Of a DNA stretch of 64,000 nt, positions 34,226 to 44,411 are shown piece after piece (the stretch's first letter is position 1; each line of letters opens with the position of its first letter). The stretch is from positions 7,505,501 to 7,569,500 of the forward strand of contig AP017424.1 in NCBI GenBank assembly GCA_002355495.1, written 5' to 3'. Made by a program: the position numbers and the translations under genes. Origin of the DNA: Streptomyces laurentii. GTDB lineage: Bacteria > Actinomycetota > Actinomycetes > Streptomycetales > Streptomycetaceae. The notes under the pieces were generated by a model. It ran no database searches. It was not told the origin of the DNA and was given only the letters and a program-made list of their open reading frames with translations.

Positions 34226-36381
34226 GTCCGCTCTGCCCGCGCGGAGCTGAACCGGTTCGCGGCCCACGCCGCGAGCGCCGGCCGCCGTCCGCTCTGCCCG
34301 CGCGGAGCTGAACCGCTCGGCCAGGCCCCGGACAACCTGGTGGACCAGTCCGCTCTGCCCGCGCGGAGCTGAACCGAGGTCCGGCCGCTGGCTCAGGAGA
34401 TCGTGGACGTCCGCTCTGCCCGCGCGGAGCTGAACCGTCGCCCGGCCGGGTGCGCTGCCAGCCGGGAATGTCCGCTCTGCCCGCGCGGAGCTGAACCGTT
34501 CCTGACTGCCGCCGCGTTCCTGGAGGATCGGTCCGCTCTGCCCGCGCGGAGCTGAACCGCAGACGAGTGCCCGAAGGATCACCCTCACGAGGTCCGCTCT
34601 GCCCGCGCGGAGCTGAACCGGTGCGTTCCTCGCCGCTGGCCGTCCAGTACCGGTCCGCTCTGCCCGCGCGGAGCTGAACCGACGATGATCGCCGGGTGTT
34701 CGCGGCTGGGCTTGTCCGCTCTGCCCGCGCGGAGCTGAACCGAAGGCGACGGCCCGGTGCCAGAAGGCGACCGCGTCCGCTCTGCCCGCGCGGAGCTGAA
34801 CCGTCATGGTCGGCCCCATCGAGGACATCTCCAGCGTCCGCTCTGCCCGCGCGGAGCTGAACCGGTCAACAACCTGCACCGCAGCACCTGCGACCTGTCC
34901 GCTCTGCCCGCGCGGAGCTGAACCGCTACGCGAGGGGGGCGACGTCCACCACGAGGTGTCCGCTCTGCCCGCGCGGAGCTGAACCACCCACGGTTCGCAG
35001 CAGATGGCCGCGAACCTCGTCCGCTCTGCCCGCGCGGAGCTGAACCGAGGTGAGAACTCTTTATGGTCTCCCGCCTTCAGTCCGCTCTGCCCGCGCGGAG
35101 CTGAACCGTGATCGAGTCGTGCGGTGTTCATGGTGTTCTCGTCCGCTCTGCCCGCGCGGAGCTGAACCGTCCAGCGCCGTCGACATCGTCCAGGCCGTCG
35201 GGTCCGCTCTGCCCGCGCGGAGCTGAACCGCCGTCGACCGCGGCGATGGCCTTCGTCAGCTTGTCCGCTCTGCCCGCGCGGAGCTGAACCGATGACGGCC
35301 AGGACGAGGGCGAAGAGCGTGTAGGTCCGCTCTGCCCGCGCGGAGCTGAACCGTCACCGGACCCCGTTTCGTCACGTGGGGAGCGGTCCGCTCTGCCCGC
35401 GCGGAGCTGAACCGTTGGTCTGACTGCCTGAAACCTGGCCGCGACTGTCCGCTCTGCCCGCGCGGAGCTGAACCGCCGCCCGCGACCCGCCGGTGCCGCA
35501 GCACCCCGTCCGCTCTGCCCGCGCGGAGCTGAACCGCTCTTGGACCAGCGGGCCACGTCCAGCAGGGTGTCCGCTCTGCCCGCGCGGAGCTGAACCGTTG
35601 CCGAGGTGCTGGCACCAGCACGAGGACATGTCCGCTCTGCCCGCGCGGAGCTGAACCGGTCTCGTGGAGGTCGTCGCCGCCGAGGATGGTGTCCGCTCTG
35701 CCCGCGCGGAGCTGAACCGGATCACGGGCGTCACCTCGGAGGCCCGCCGGCGTCCGCTCTGCCCGCGCGGAGCTGAACCGACCATCACCGAAGCCCCTGA
35801 GCGGCAGACCGAGTCCGCTCTGCCCGCGCGGAGCTGAACCGGACATCGAGGACGAATTCGATGTCTCCAGCACGTCCGCTCTGCCCGCGCGGAGCTGAAC
35901 CGTCGGACCGGTCGCGTCCACCGTCGACAGGGAAGTCCGCTCTGCCCGCGCGGAGCTGAACCGTCTGCCGGGTGTCCGCCGCCCGTCCGGCCAGGGTCCG
36001 TTCTGCCTGCGCGGAGCTGAACCACATCCGGATCATGTCCCTGACCGCGCGGACCTGTCCGTTCTGCCCGCGCGGAGCTGAACCGCCCGTCGGTCTCGTG
36101 GACGTGGAGACGGCCCGGCCCGCTCTGCCCGCGCGGAGCTGATCTGCCGCCCCCACCAGAGCGGCATATGGACGTCGGTGTCCGCTCCGCCCGCGCGGAG
36201 CCAGCGGCCGAGATCAGGCCGCTAGCAGACGTCTGGTCTGCTCTGTCCGTGCGGAGCTGTACGGTAGGTCGCTGGATCGAGTGGTGTTCATTGTCTGCTC
36301 CGCCTTTGTGGAGCTGCACCGCGTTGCGCGGTGATGCGGACCGTATCCGCTTCAGTGCTCCGCCCACGCGGAGCTGCACCG
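34226..36381 (+). CRISPR. CRISPR array 2, type I-E, about 36 repeats
   Basis: A 29-base repeat at a 61-base period, starting GTCCGCTCTGCCCGCG and ending GCTGAACCG; about 36 repeats and 35 spacers. It differs from array 1 at positions 9 (T for C) and 14 (G for A). The stem then has a U-G wobble (CTCTGC/GCGGAG). The repeat at 34958 ends ACCA instead of ACCG. The last six or so units from 35996 are increasingly mutated and irregular in spacing (about 56-62 bases), marking the old end before cas3. Confidence 0.97.
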
Positions 36382-36504
36382 AGCCGGACGACCGGGCTCG
36401 TGTGCGCGCCTGTTCCATTCCTGTGAAGTTGGATGTGTACCAACGGACGGCGGCTCGCCTTTCGAGGCGTCGTACGGAGGCCGTCGATGAGGAGGATTCC
36501 GGTG

Positions 36505-39287
36505 ATGCGGCTCGATCCCCGCCTGTGGGGCAAGGAGAGGGGACTGCTCAGGCCGTATCCGCTGGGCTGCCACGGCATCGATACGGCCGTGATGATGGAG
36601 GTGCTGTGGCAGCGGTACCTGACGGGCCGGCAACGGCGGATGCTCGCGGCGGGCTGGGGGCTGACCGAGCAGGAGACACAGCTGCTGCTGGTCTGTCTGG
36701 CGTTCCTACACGACCTCGCGAAAGTCACGCCTGTCTTTCAGCGCCAGGTCCCCCTTGCGGACGCGCTGTCCGGAACGGCGAGTTTCCCCGCCACCGAGGA
36801 GCTGACGCCTTACCACGATCACGGCGTGCACCTGACGCTTCCCGAACTGCTGCACCGCGTTTACGGCCTACCGCTGGACGGCCGACCCGCCCGGCTCGTC
36901 GCCGAGCAGCTCGGGCAGCTCCTCGGCGGTCATCACGGCCGCTACGGAGAGCCGCTCTCTCACCAGAACGGAACACTTACCTGCCCGATCGCCGTGGCAC
37001 CCGGGCTTGGCGAGGAAGGCTGGGACCAGCAGCGCGAGGCGATGGTCCGGCTGGTGGGGGAGCTGTTCGGGGTTCCGGTGTGGCCAGCGCGCCGGGCGGC
37101 GGCGCCGATCGCCGCGGTCACCACGGGGCTGGTGTCGCTGGCGGACTGGCTGGCGTCACAGTCCTGGTGGCTCAAGGCGCGCCAGCGCCAGCACCGCAAG
37201 ACCCGCTGGACGGCCGGAGACTGGTTCGGGCATCTGGGCATGGCGCGCCGCGCCGGGACCCGCGTCCTCGCCCGTGCGCAGCTCCTCCCGCCGTCGTGGA
37301 GGCAGGCGAAGACGTTCGGCGCGATGTTCCCGGATCTGGCCGGAGTCGAGCCGTACCCGCTGCAGGCCAGTATCGAGAGCGAACTCCCGGAACTGGTCGC
37401 CGGTCCCGGGATGCTGCTGGTGACGGCCGCCCCAGGGGACGGGAAGACGGAGATCGCCCTGTTCGCGGAGCGGGTCCTGGGCCGGTCGGCGGGCACGAGC
37501 GGCCTGGCGATGCTGCTGCCGACGATGGCCACGACCGACTCGATGCACCGCCGTCTCGTCCGGCACGCCGGCCACAACTGCCGGGGCAAGACGCCCGTGG
37601 CGCGCCTGCACTCCCTGGCCTGGCTCGACGCCGAGTACACACCCGAGGACCTCACCCCCAGCCTGGACAACCCCGCCCTGGTCGCCGACTGGCTCCGCGG
37701 CCCGCACCGCGGCCTGCTCACCGGGATAGCGGTGGGAACCTGGGACCAGGCCGTCCGCGCCGTACTGCCCCACAAGTACGCCGCGATGCGATGGCTGGGC
37801 CTGTCCGGAAAGACCGTCATCATCGACGAAGCACACGCCTACGACGCACATGGCCACGCCCTGACCGTGACGCTGCTGGAATGGCTGGGCCACCTCGGCG
37901 TCCCCGTCGTCGTCCTCTCCGCGACCCTGACCAGCACCGTCGCGAGCAGCCTCCTCAACGCCTACCGCCGCGGCGCAGGCCACCCCGACCTCGACACGCT
38001 CACCCCCACGTACCCCGGCTGGACATACACCGACCACGCCACCGGCACCACCACGACCCGCGGCCCTTTCCCGTCACCCCGCGCACATCACCTGAACATC
38101 CACACCCACACCTACACACCCGCCACCTCCGCAACAGACACTACCGAGCGCACCGACCGGATCCTCGACCTCCTCCAACCACTCCACACCCACCCCGAGA
38201 CCCCCGGCGCGGCCCTCATCGTCTGCAACACCGTCGCCGACGCCCAGGCCACCGAAACCACCCTCGCGAGCGCCTACGCCGACAGCGCGACCCTCGTTCG
38301 GATCCTCCACGCCCGCATGCCCGTCCACCAACGCCACGGCGTCACCCACCGCCTCGAACGCTGGACCGGACCCACCCGCCCCGCCCGCCGGCACCCCGAC
38401 GGACACTGGACCGCCCCCACCGGCAAGCGCCCCGACCGGCCCCTCATCGTCATCACCACCCAAGTCGCTGAGCAGTCCCTCGACGTCGACTTCGACCTCG
38501 TCATCAGCGACCTCGCCCCCTTCGCGCTCCTCGCACAGCGCGCCGGACGCGGCCACCGCCACCAAGACCGCCTCCGCCCCCCGTACGCCCAGGAGCCGAC
38601 CCTGCACGTCCTCACCCCCGTCACCAGGAAGGGCCAGCCGACAACTCCCCTCTACTGGGGCGAGGTCTACGACGCCAGCCTCCTGCGCCGCACCCACGAG
38701 CACCTCGCCACCCTGACCGAACCCTTCGCGATCCCCGAAGAACTGCAACACCACGTCGACGCCGTCTACAGCGACACCTACACCGCGGCAGACGACACCC
38801 GCCGCCAATCCGACGAGTACGCCCAGCAAGCACTCGCCGACCTCGTCGCCATCGGCCAACACCGCACAGGAACCAACCTCCACCCCCTGACGAACTCGAC
38901 CCACAGCAGCGAACTCCTCACCACCCGCCTCGGCGACCCCAGCATCCGCGTCCTGCCTGTCTGGACCGACGCCAACGGCCACCACTGGCTCCACCCCACC
39001 AAGCACACCCCACGCAACCGACTCCCACGCCGGGTCAAGCCGGACGACCGCAAGACGATCCGCCGGCTCATGCGCCGCACCATCCCCATCCCCAGAAATG
39101 GATTTCCACAGGCCAGCCCGGCCGCCTTACCCAAGATCCGGCCACCAACACCCCGGAAGGCTGGGCGAAGACACCCGCACTCCGCAACATCGCCCTCCTG
39201 CCCCACCGGCGGACAACCGCCGGATACACCAGTAGAAGTGGGCGAACCGTCGCACTCAATCTGACCGCCGGACTCTCCAGGCACTGA
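36505..39287 (+). CDS. cas3: Type I-E CRISPR helicase-nuclease Cas3, one-base frameshift near C-terminus
   Basis: 927 residues as restored. ATG 36505 (MRLDPRLWGKERGL) follows AGGAGG by 9 bases; ATG 36487 is an alternative. HD nuclease domain: CLAFLHDLAKVTPVFQ and GHHGRYG. SF2 helicase: Walker A TAAPGDGKTEIAL, DEAH box IIDEAHAYD, VVLSATLTS, QVAEQSLDVDFDLV and QRAGRGHRH. As read, it ends at 39264 in a foreign frame. One extra C in 39090-39093 restores WISTGQPGRLTQDPATNTPE and LRNIALLPHRRTTAGYTS to a stop at 39287. It sits downstream of array 2 rather than ahead of cas8e. Confidence 0.92.
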
Positions 39288-39699
39288 CCGGCGCGGAACC
39301 GGGCTCGAGCCGTTCTGAACTTGGTAGAGGCCTCAGGCGTAGGTTGACCCCGGGGCCTTGCGGTGTTCTCGAAGGGCTGCCAGATGCTGCCCTGACGGGC
39401 CCGAGTTGTGATGATCACCCTTCAGACGGCCGAGGATCGCGAAGATGGTGGTGCCGGCAGTTGCGGTGGTTTCGCGGCGCTGTCCCGTAACGGCTCCGGA
39501 GGCCGTCGCTCTTTTTCGCTTTTACCGCAGGTCAGCGGCCTATTTGACAGCCCGTTAGGGGCGCGGTCCCAAGCATGTCCCAGGAGGTCTACATATCCCT
39601 TTTGGGTCATACGTCAGTCTCGTTCCGTCCGGAGGGTCGGGGGAGTCTTTCGGGAAATAATTCCGGCTCTCCGCGACGTTCTCGCTCGGCAACCGCTGA
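39288..39699. other. Non-coding stretch between cas3 and a nuclease-like gene
   Basis: About 410 bases. No frame has a domain or a ribosome site. There is a T-rich patch (CTCTTTTTCGCTTTT at about 39508) and a phase of lower GC around 39530-39670, suggesting promoter DNA for the next gene. Nothing else could be assigned. Confidence 0.4.
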
Positions 39700-40591
39700 G
39701 TGGGGGGGGCTGGACCTGAAACTGTTCGACACGACAAACGGCGTGACCGAGGTCACGCCGCATCTGGCTGAGGCCGAAGCTGATGTGCAGGCGCTCGTCG
39801 AGAGCGCGATGGAGTCCATGCTCGGGGTCCGCTTCCTGGCCACCGAATACAGCACCGGCCCGGTCCACGGCGGGCGCATCGACTCGCTCGGACTGGACGA
39901 GAACGGCTCGCCCGTGATCGTCGAGTACAAACGGGCGACCGACCCCGGAGTGCTGTCGCAGGGCCTGTTCTACGTGGCCTGGCTGATGGACCACCGGGAG
40001 GAGTTCGAGGCCCTGGTCCGCGAGCGGCTCGGATCGGCGACAGCCGCCAGCGTCCTGTGGAGCACGCCCCGGCTGATCTGCGTGGCCGGCGGCTTCACGC
40101 GGTATGACCTGCACGCGGTACGCGAGCACCGCCGGTCCATCGACCTCGTGCGCTACACGATGCTCGGCGAGCACCACATCGCGCTGGAGACGGTCGCATC
40201 GGTCGCCGCCCAGGGCAGCGGGGCGCGACGGCAGAGCCTGCGCGGCGGGCGGGGAGCGTCACCGCGCCGGCGGACCGGCGCCATGGCGGAGCTGTCGGCC
40301 TTCGTCGACGAGACGCTGCTCGGGCTGGGCGAGGGCGTGACGAAGGTCGAGCGCAAGCAGTACGACGCCTACCAGAGGCTGCGGAACTTCACCTGCGTCG
40401 TGCCGAGGCAGGACAAGCTCCTCGTGTACCTCAAGGTCGCGCCGGCCACGGTGGAACTCGTGCCGGGCTTCACCCGGGACGTGACCGGGCTGGGCCATCA
40501 CGGCACCGGCGACCTGGAGGTTCAGCTGCGCTCGGAGAAGGACGTGGAGCGGGCACTGGAGCTGTTCCGGTTGTCGTACGCGGCGGCGTAG
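39700..40591 (+). CDS. DUF5655 / PD-(D/E)XK nuclease-like protein
   Basis: About 297 residues counted from GTG 39700. An open frame extends back to ATG 39575, but conserved-looking sequence starts only at LDLKLFDTTNGVTEVTPHLA. GTG 39700 would be in frame if the 8-G run at 39702-39709 were one base shorter, so the start is uncertain. Residues about 30-90 (GVRFLATEYSTGPVHGGRID, SPVIVEYKR) carry the E...D...ExK pattern of DUF91/NucS-like restriction-fold nucleases. The C-terminal third (FTCVVPRQDKLLVYLKVAP ... DVERALELFRLSYAAA) looks like the DUF5655 module. Cytoplasmic; role unknown. Confidence 0.7.
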
Positions 40592-40669
40592 CACCGTGGT
40601 CTTGATGTGAGGGGCGGGCCTTTCGGTGAAGGGACAGGGGGGTGGCGGTGTGCCCTCTATGGTCCGCGC

Positions 40670-40712
40670 GATCCCCGGTTTCGGAAACCGGGGATCGTCG
40701 CCTATATTGCGC
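40670..40712. promoter_or_regulatory. Palindrome plus TATATTGCGC element, copy 1
   Basis: Arms GATCCCCGGTTTC and GAAACCGGGGATC around one G, then 6 bases and TATATTGCGC. The same arrangement with identical spacing occurs at 61463-61506. TATATT could serve as a -10 box on the plus strand, with a repressor on the palindrome. DUF6207 lies about 280 bases downstream. Confidence 0.6.
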
Positions 40713-40778
40713 CCGGTTTCTCCGAGCGCCGGCTCGGCCGGAGGTTGGCGTACTACCGCGTCCTCGGCCCTGTCCGAG

Positions 40779-40817
40779 CGGGAGCCGTGTCGCTGCTCGG
40801 GGGTGACACGGCTCCCG
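40779..40817. terminator. Strong hairpin, possible terminator or attenuator
   Basis: Perfect 13-base arms CGGGAGCCGTGTC and GACACGGCTCCCG with a 13-base loop and no T-tract. It lies between the palindrome element and the DUF6207 gene. It could stop or attenuate transcription started at the palindrome, or be a structured leader RNA. Confidence 0.45.
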
Positions 40818-40987
40818 ATGTGGGGCTGCCTGTTCGGTCCTGTCGTCGAATCGGCTGCGCTCTCTTGTCTACGACGGGCCCGGGATCTGTGCGAGCGCTG
40901 CCGGGCCAGAGGACGTAGGGTTCCCCCGAATGGATGCTTCCCCGCCCGCGGGTGAACTGGTGGCCGCCCGCGATCGTCGGTCAGGGC

Positions 40988-41188
40988 ATGCGCATTGACG
41001 AGCAGCACATCGCGGCGCCCGGCCTCGTCGTCCTGGACATCACGGCCGCCGACGAAGACACCCTCCACGCCGTGATGGATGCCCTCCAGCAGAGGTGGAA
41101 GACCTCCGGCATCATGCCGGTACGACGCGTTCCTGGCGAGCCCGGAGTCCGGGCCCGGGTGTATGCCCACTTCGGGTGCGAGCGGTGA
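40988..41188 (+). CDS. DUF6207 family protein
   Basis: 66 residues from ATG 40988 with CAGGG upstream. It reads MRIDEQHIAAPGLVVLDITA, then ADEDTLHAVMDALQQRWKTS and RRVPGEPGVRARVYAHF, the pattern of the small Streptomyces DUF6207 proteins. Function unknown; these genes often sit alone next to plasmid or phage genes. Confidence 0.7.
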   Translation: MRIDEQHIAAPGLVVLDITAADEDTLHAVMDALQQRWKTSGIMPVRRVPGEPGVRARVYAHFGCER

Positions 41189-41358
41189 TTCGCCCGCGGA
41201 GGCCGCCCAGCGCCGACGACTTCGGTGGGCACCTTCACGAGACGGCCTGGACCGGTGCGAGGCATACCGACCGGAGGTGGCCGTCATGTCGAGCGGTATG
41301 CCGCACCGGGCGGGTCGTCCGCCTTGCCGGTGTGAGGGCGCCGGGGGCGGGCAGGGCC

Positions 41359-42647
41359 TCATCGAGTGCGGGGCCGAGGGGTGGTTGCGGGAAGCGGGGG
41401 GAGGGGAGTCGGGCGGGGAGCGGGGGCAGGCGTCGGGGGGAGGAGGCCGACCGTGGTGCCGGCGAGCCGGGCGAGGACCTTGTCGCTGACGCTGGCGGAG
41501 AGGCGGATGGCCCACACCGCCTGGTCGGGGCTGTCTCCGCCGTACAGGGTCCACCGGTCCGTGGTGTCGGGGCTGCGGGCGAGGGTGATGGTGCGGTCGG
41601 GGGATGTCCAGGTGGAGTGGTCGAGGTGGTTCTCCGTGTGCCATCCGGCCCTGCGGAGATTCTCGGTCGGGTTGGCGGGGCCGCCGAAGGGCGGGGCGGT
41701 CAGTTCTTGAAGGGCCGCGTCGATGAGGGCGACCGGGGTGTGGGGGGTGAGTGTGGCGGCCCAGAGCCGTTCACCGACGTGGCCGTCGTACTGCGCGATG
41801 GTCCAGGCGATGTCGGTGCGGTGACGGGCTTCGTGGTCGAATTCGACTCGCGCGGTCGGATCGCCGAGGGCCGCGAGGGTCTTCTTTCCGTCCCAGTTTC
41901 GGTATTCCCCCCAACGGGAGCCGGACCTGAGCAGGCCCTGCACGAACTTCCTGTGCTCGCCGGGGCCCGCCGACGCTGCGGCGTGGCCGCAGACGCCGCA
42001 GCGTGTTCCTTGCCGTGCTCGTCGTCCGCCAGGGTGGTGAGGAGATGTCGGAGTGTCTGTTCGAAGTCGGTGAGCGGCGCGGGTCCAGTGCGGACGTCGC
42101 CCGAGTGCAACCGGCGGAACTCGGCTATGGCGTCGCCCATGTTGCGATGCGTGGAATCGATGTGCCGGAAGTGGTTCTCACCGAGGATGTGGACGCTGTG
42201 GCTCTGATCGTCGGTGTAGGTGCCGACGGCTGAGGTCGACATCCCGCTGCCGGCATGCAGGTGGATGACCAGGCGGCCGTCGGTGATGGCGTCGTGGATG
42301 CTTTGGGCTTCGGCACCGAGCTGACGGGCCTCGGAGCGTGTGGTCAAGCGCTGAACGTCGTCGTTCCAGGTCCACGCTTTGTCCATCTCCTCCTGGAGCG
42401 CGGGGGTGATCTCGGTGGTGAACCCGTAGTTGCCCAGCGTCACTTTGGCATGGGAGGTGTAGTAGGGCTCTTCGCGGTCGATGCGGGCCAGCACCATCGT
42501 CGTCGGCCCGGTGGAGCGGAATCCGGCTTCGTAGAGGTGGGAGCGGGCGGCGTCGGCGGTCGGACCGGTGATGGTGGTGACGACGGCGGGGTAGTGGGCG
42601 GGGTGGAGCGCGAAGCGGACGTGAGCGTCGGCGGCGGCGTGCGGCAT
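41359..42647 (-). CDS. DUF317-like protein, paralog 1 (one-base frameshift)
   Basis: About 429 residues as restored, from ATG 42647. The N-terminal domain (residues 1-170: ADAHVRFALHPAHYPAVVTT, STGPTTMVLARIDREEPYYT) and the C-terminal DUF317-like half (RTDIAWTIAQYDGHVGERLW, DRWTLYGGDSPDQAVWAIRL) align end to end with the gene at 43102-44397. As read, the frame breaks at the G-run 41962-41965; one more base joins APGEHRKFVQG to the paralog's AGPGEHEEFLA position. Last gene of the long minus-strand train. DUF317 proteins are typical of Streptomyces conjugative elements, with no known activity. Confidence 0.7.
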
Positions 42648-43101
42648 CAGGGCCTTTCGGTCAGAGGGCCCGGCAGGTGATGGACCGGGCTGAAGAGGAT
42701 GGCGGGGTGATGCGGCCGGGCGGGGACCGGCCGTTGCGACGTGGTGGCGTTCAGGTGGTTCGGCCCGGTAACGGGCATGTGAGACGGCGTGACACCGGCG
42801 GAAGGGGCGCCGCGGGCTTGTCCCGTCCCGCGGCGCCGTGGCCCGGGAACCTGCTCGCGGTGCGCGCGGTCACGCACCCTCCAACCCCGCGTGTGCGGGG
42901 CTGGAACAGCTCGACCACCCGCCACCGCGTGTGCTCTACGCCGGCGGGCCAGGCTGGCCGTGGGCCCGGAGAGCGGCATTCGACTCGCGCACGGGGACCC
43001 CGGCTTGGAGCGAGGCTGGTCCGCGCCGCGGCTCGTCCTGCTTTGGAGCTTGGCCCGTATGGGGATCGAGATTGCCGGCTGCCCGGACGGGGGCCACGTG
43101 G
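42648..43101. other. Gap between the two DUF317-like paralogs, with one possible plus-strand ORF
   Basis: A plus-strand frame 42789-43196 would encode up to 135 residues. Its second half (LLWSLARMGIEIAGCPDGGH, then WAEALERAPFWALRRPWERE) is protein-like, but it overlaps the end of the minus-strand gene by 95 bases and has no strong ribosome site. A CCCCGC-GTGT-GCGGGG hairpin lies at about 42893-42908. Nothing else is seen. Confidence 0.3.
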
Positions 43102-44397
43102 TCAGCGGACGCGACCATGGCGCTGGGCGACGCTGGGCGGAAGCCCTGGAACGGGCGCCGTTCTGGGCGCTGCGACGGCCGTGGGAGCGGGAGTGAGGGT
43201 TACGGCGGTGGCGGCCAGTTCGGCCAGAAGTCCCTCGCTGACGCCGGAGGAGAGGCGGATGGCCCATGCCGCGCGGTCGAGACCTGTTCCGCCGTACAGC
43301 GTCCACCGGTCGTCGGTGGCGTGGGGCGTGTGCTCGAAGACCATGGTCCGGTCCGGTGCGCGCCAGGTCGTTCGTGCCGGGTGGCTTGCCGGATGCCACC
43401 CGGCGTCCCGCAGGGGTTCGTACGGCTCAGTACCGCCGGCGGGGGTCGGGGCGTCGAGGTGCTGCAGCAGGGTGTGGACGAGAGCGACCGGGGTGCCGGC
43501 GGTGAGGGTGGCGTGCCACACTCGCTCGCCGACGGGGCCGTCATACTCGGCCACGGTCCAGGCGGTGTCGGTGCGGTGGCGTGCTTCGTGGTCGAACTCG
43601 GCGCGGACGGTGAGGCTTTCGTGGGAGGCGATGGTCGTCTCGTCGCTCCAGGTGCGGTACTTCTCCCACTGGGGGTTGTCGTTGAGGAAGGAGGCGAGGA
43701 ACTCTTCGTGCTCGCCGGGCCCGGCCACGGGCGGGGAGTCCGGCGTGATGTCGCATCTGGGAGAGATCTCGGGTGCCGGGTCTGCGTGGAGTACCCGGTG
43801 GACGGTGGTTTCCAGTTCGGTGAGGGGGGCGGGGCCGGGACGTGCGGCGACGGAGTAGAGCCGCTGGAACTCGGTGATGGCCTCCGTCTCCGTTTCGAAC
43901 TGCGTTGTGACCTGACGGAGGTGGTTGTCTCCGTGGAGGTGGACATGGCGACGGACGCCCGTGGGGTAGCTGCCGACCGCGACGGTCGTGTGGCCGTCGT
44001 CGGCGTGGAAGTGGATGGTCAGGCGGCCGTCGGCGATGTCGTCGTGGATGCGCTGGGCCTCGGCGCTCACCTCGCGGACCTCCTCCCTGGTGCACCAGGG
44101 AAAGGGGTAGTTGCCCCACTCCCACTCGGTGTCGATCTCCTCCTGGAGGTCGGAGGCGATGTTGGTGGTGAAGCCGTAGCGCTGGAGCTGTTCGGCGGCG
44201 CGGGCGGTGTAGTGGGGCTCTTCGCGGTCGATGCGGGCCAGCACCATCGTCGTCGGACTGGTGGAGCGGAAGCCTAGATCGTGGAGGTGGGAGCGGGCAG
44301 CGTCGGCGGTCGGTCCGGTGGCGGTGGCGATGACGCCGGGATGGTGGTCGGAGTGGAGAGCGAAGTGGATGTGGGCGTCGGCGGGGGCGTACGGCAT
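43102..44397 (-). CDS. DUF317-like protein, paralog 2
   Basis: 431 residues from ATG 44397; the frame upstream to 44871 belongs to the preceding gene. Same two-part build as paralog 1: an N-terminal domain with DAHIHFALHSDHHPGVIATA and SPTTMVLARIDREEPHYTAR, and a C-terminal region with RTDTAWTVAEYDGPVGERVW and RWTLYGGTGLDRAAWAIRLS. The tail is Pro/Ala-rich. Cytoplasmic, no membrane segment. It shows what an undamaged copy looks like. Confidence 0.75.
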   Translation of the reverse strand: MPYAPADAHIHFALHSDHHPGVIATATGPTADAARSHLHDLGFRSTSPTTMVLARIDREEPHYTARAAEQLQRYGFTTNIASDLQEEIDTEWEWGNYPFPWCTREEVREVSAEAQRIHDDIADGRLTIHFHADDGHTTVAVGSYPTGVRRHVHLHGDNHLRQVTTQFETETEAITEFQRLYSVAARPGPAPLTELETTVHRVLHADPAPEISPRCDITPDSPPVAGPGEHEEFLASFLNDNPQWEKYRTWSDETTIASHESLTVRAEFDHEARHRTDTAWTVAEYDGPVGERVWHATLTAGTPVALVHTLLQHLDAPTPAGGTEPYEPLRDAGWHPASHPARTTWRAPDRTMVFEHTPHATDDRWTLYGGTGLDRAAWAIRLSSGVSEGLLAELAATAVTLTPAPTAVAAPRTAPVPGLPPSVAQRHGRVR

Positions 44398-44411
44398 GGG
44401 GGCCTTGTCGG

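Noticed and set aside
34166..36418. Long minus-strand frames across array 2 with FSSARAERT and VQLRAGRAD
   Set aside because: The same repeat-driven artefact as in array 1.
42885..42915. CRISPR-like hairpin CCCCGC-GTGT-GCGGGG
   Set aside because: A single copy, without neighbours at a 61-base period; more likely a chance GC hairpin or weak terminator.
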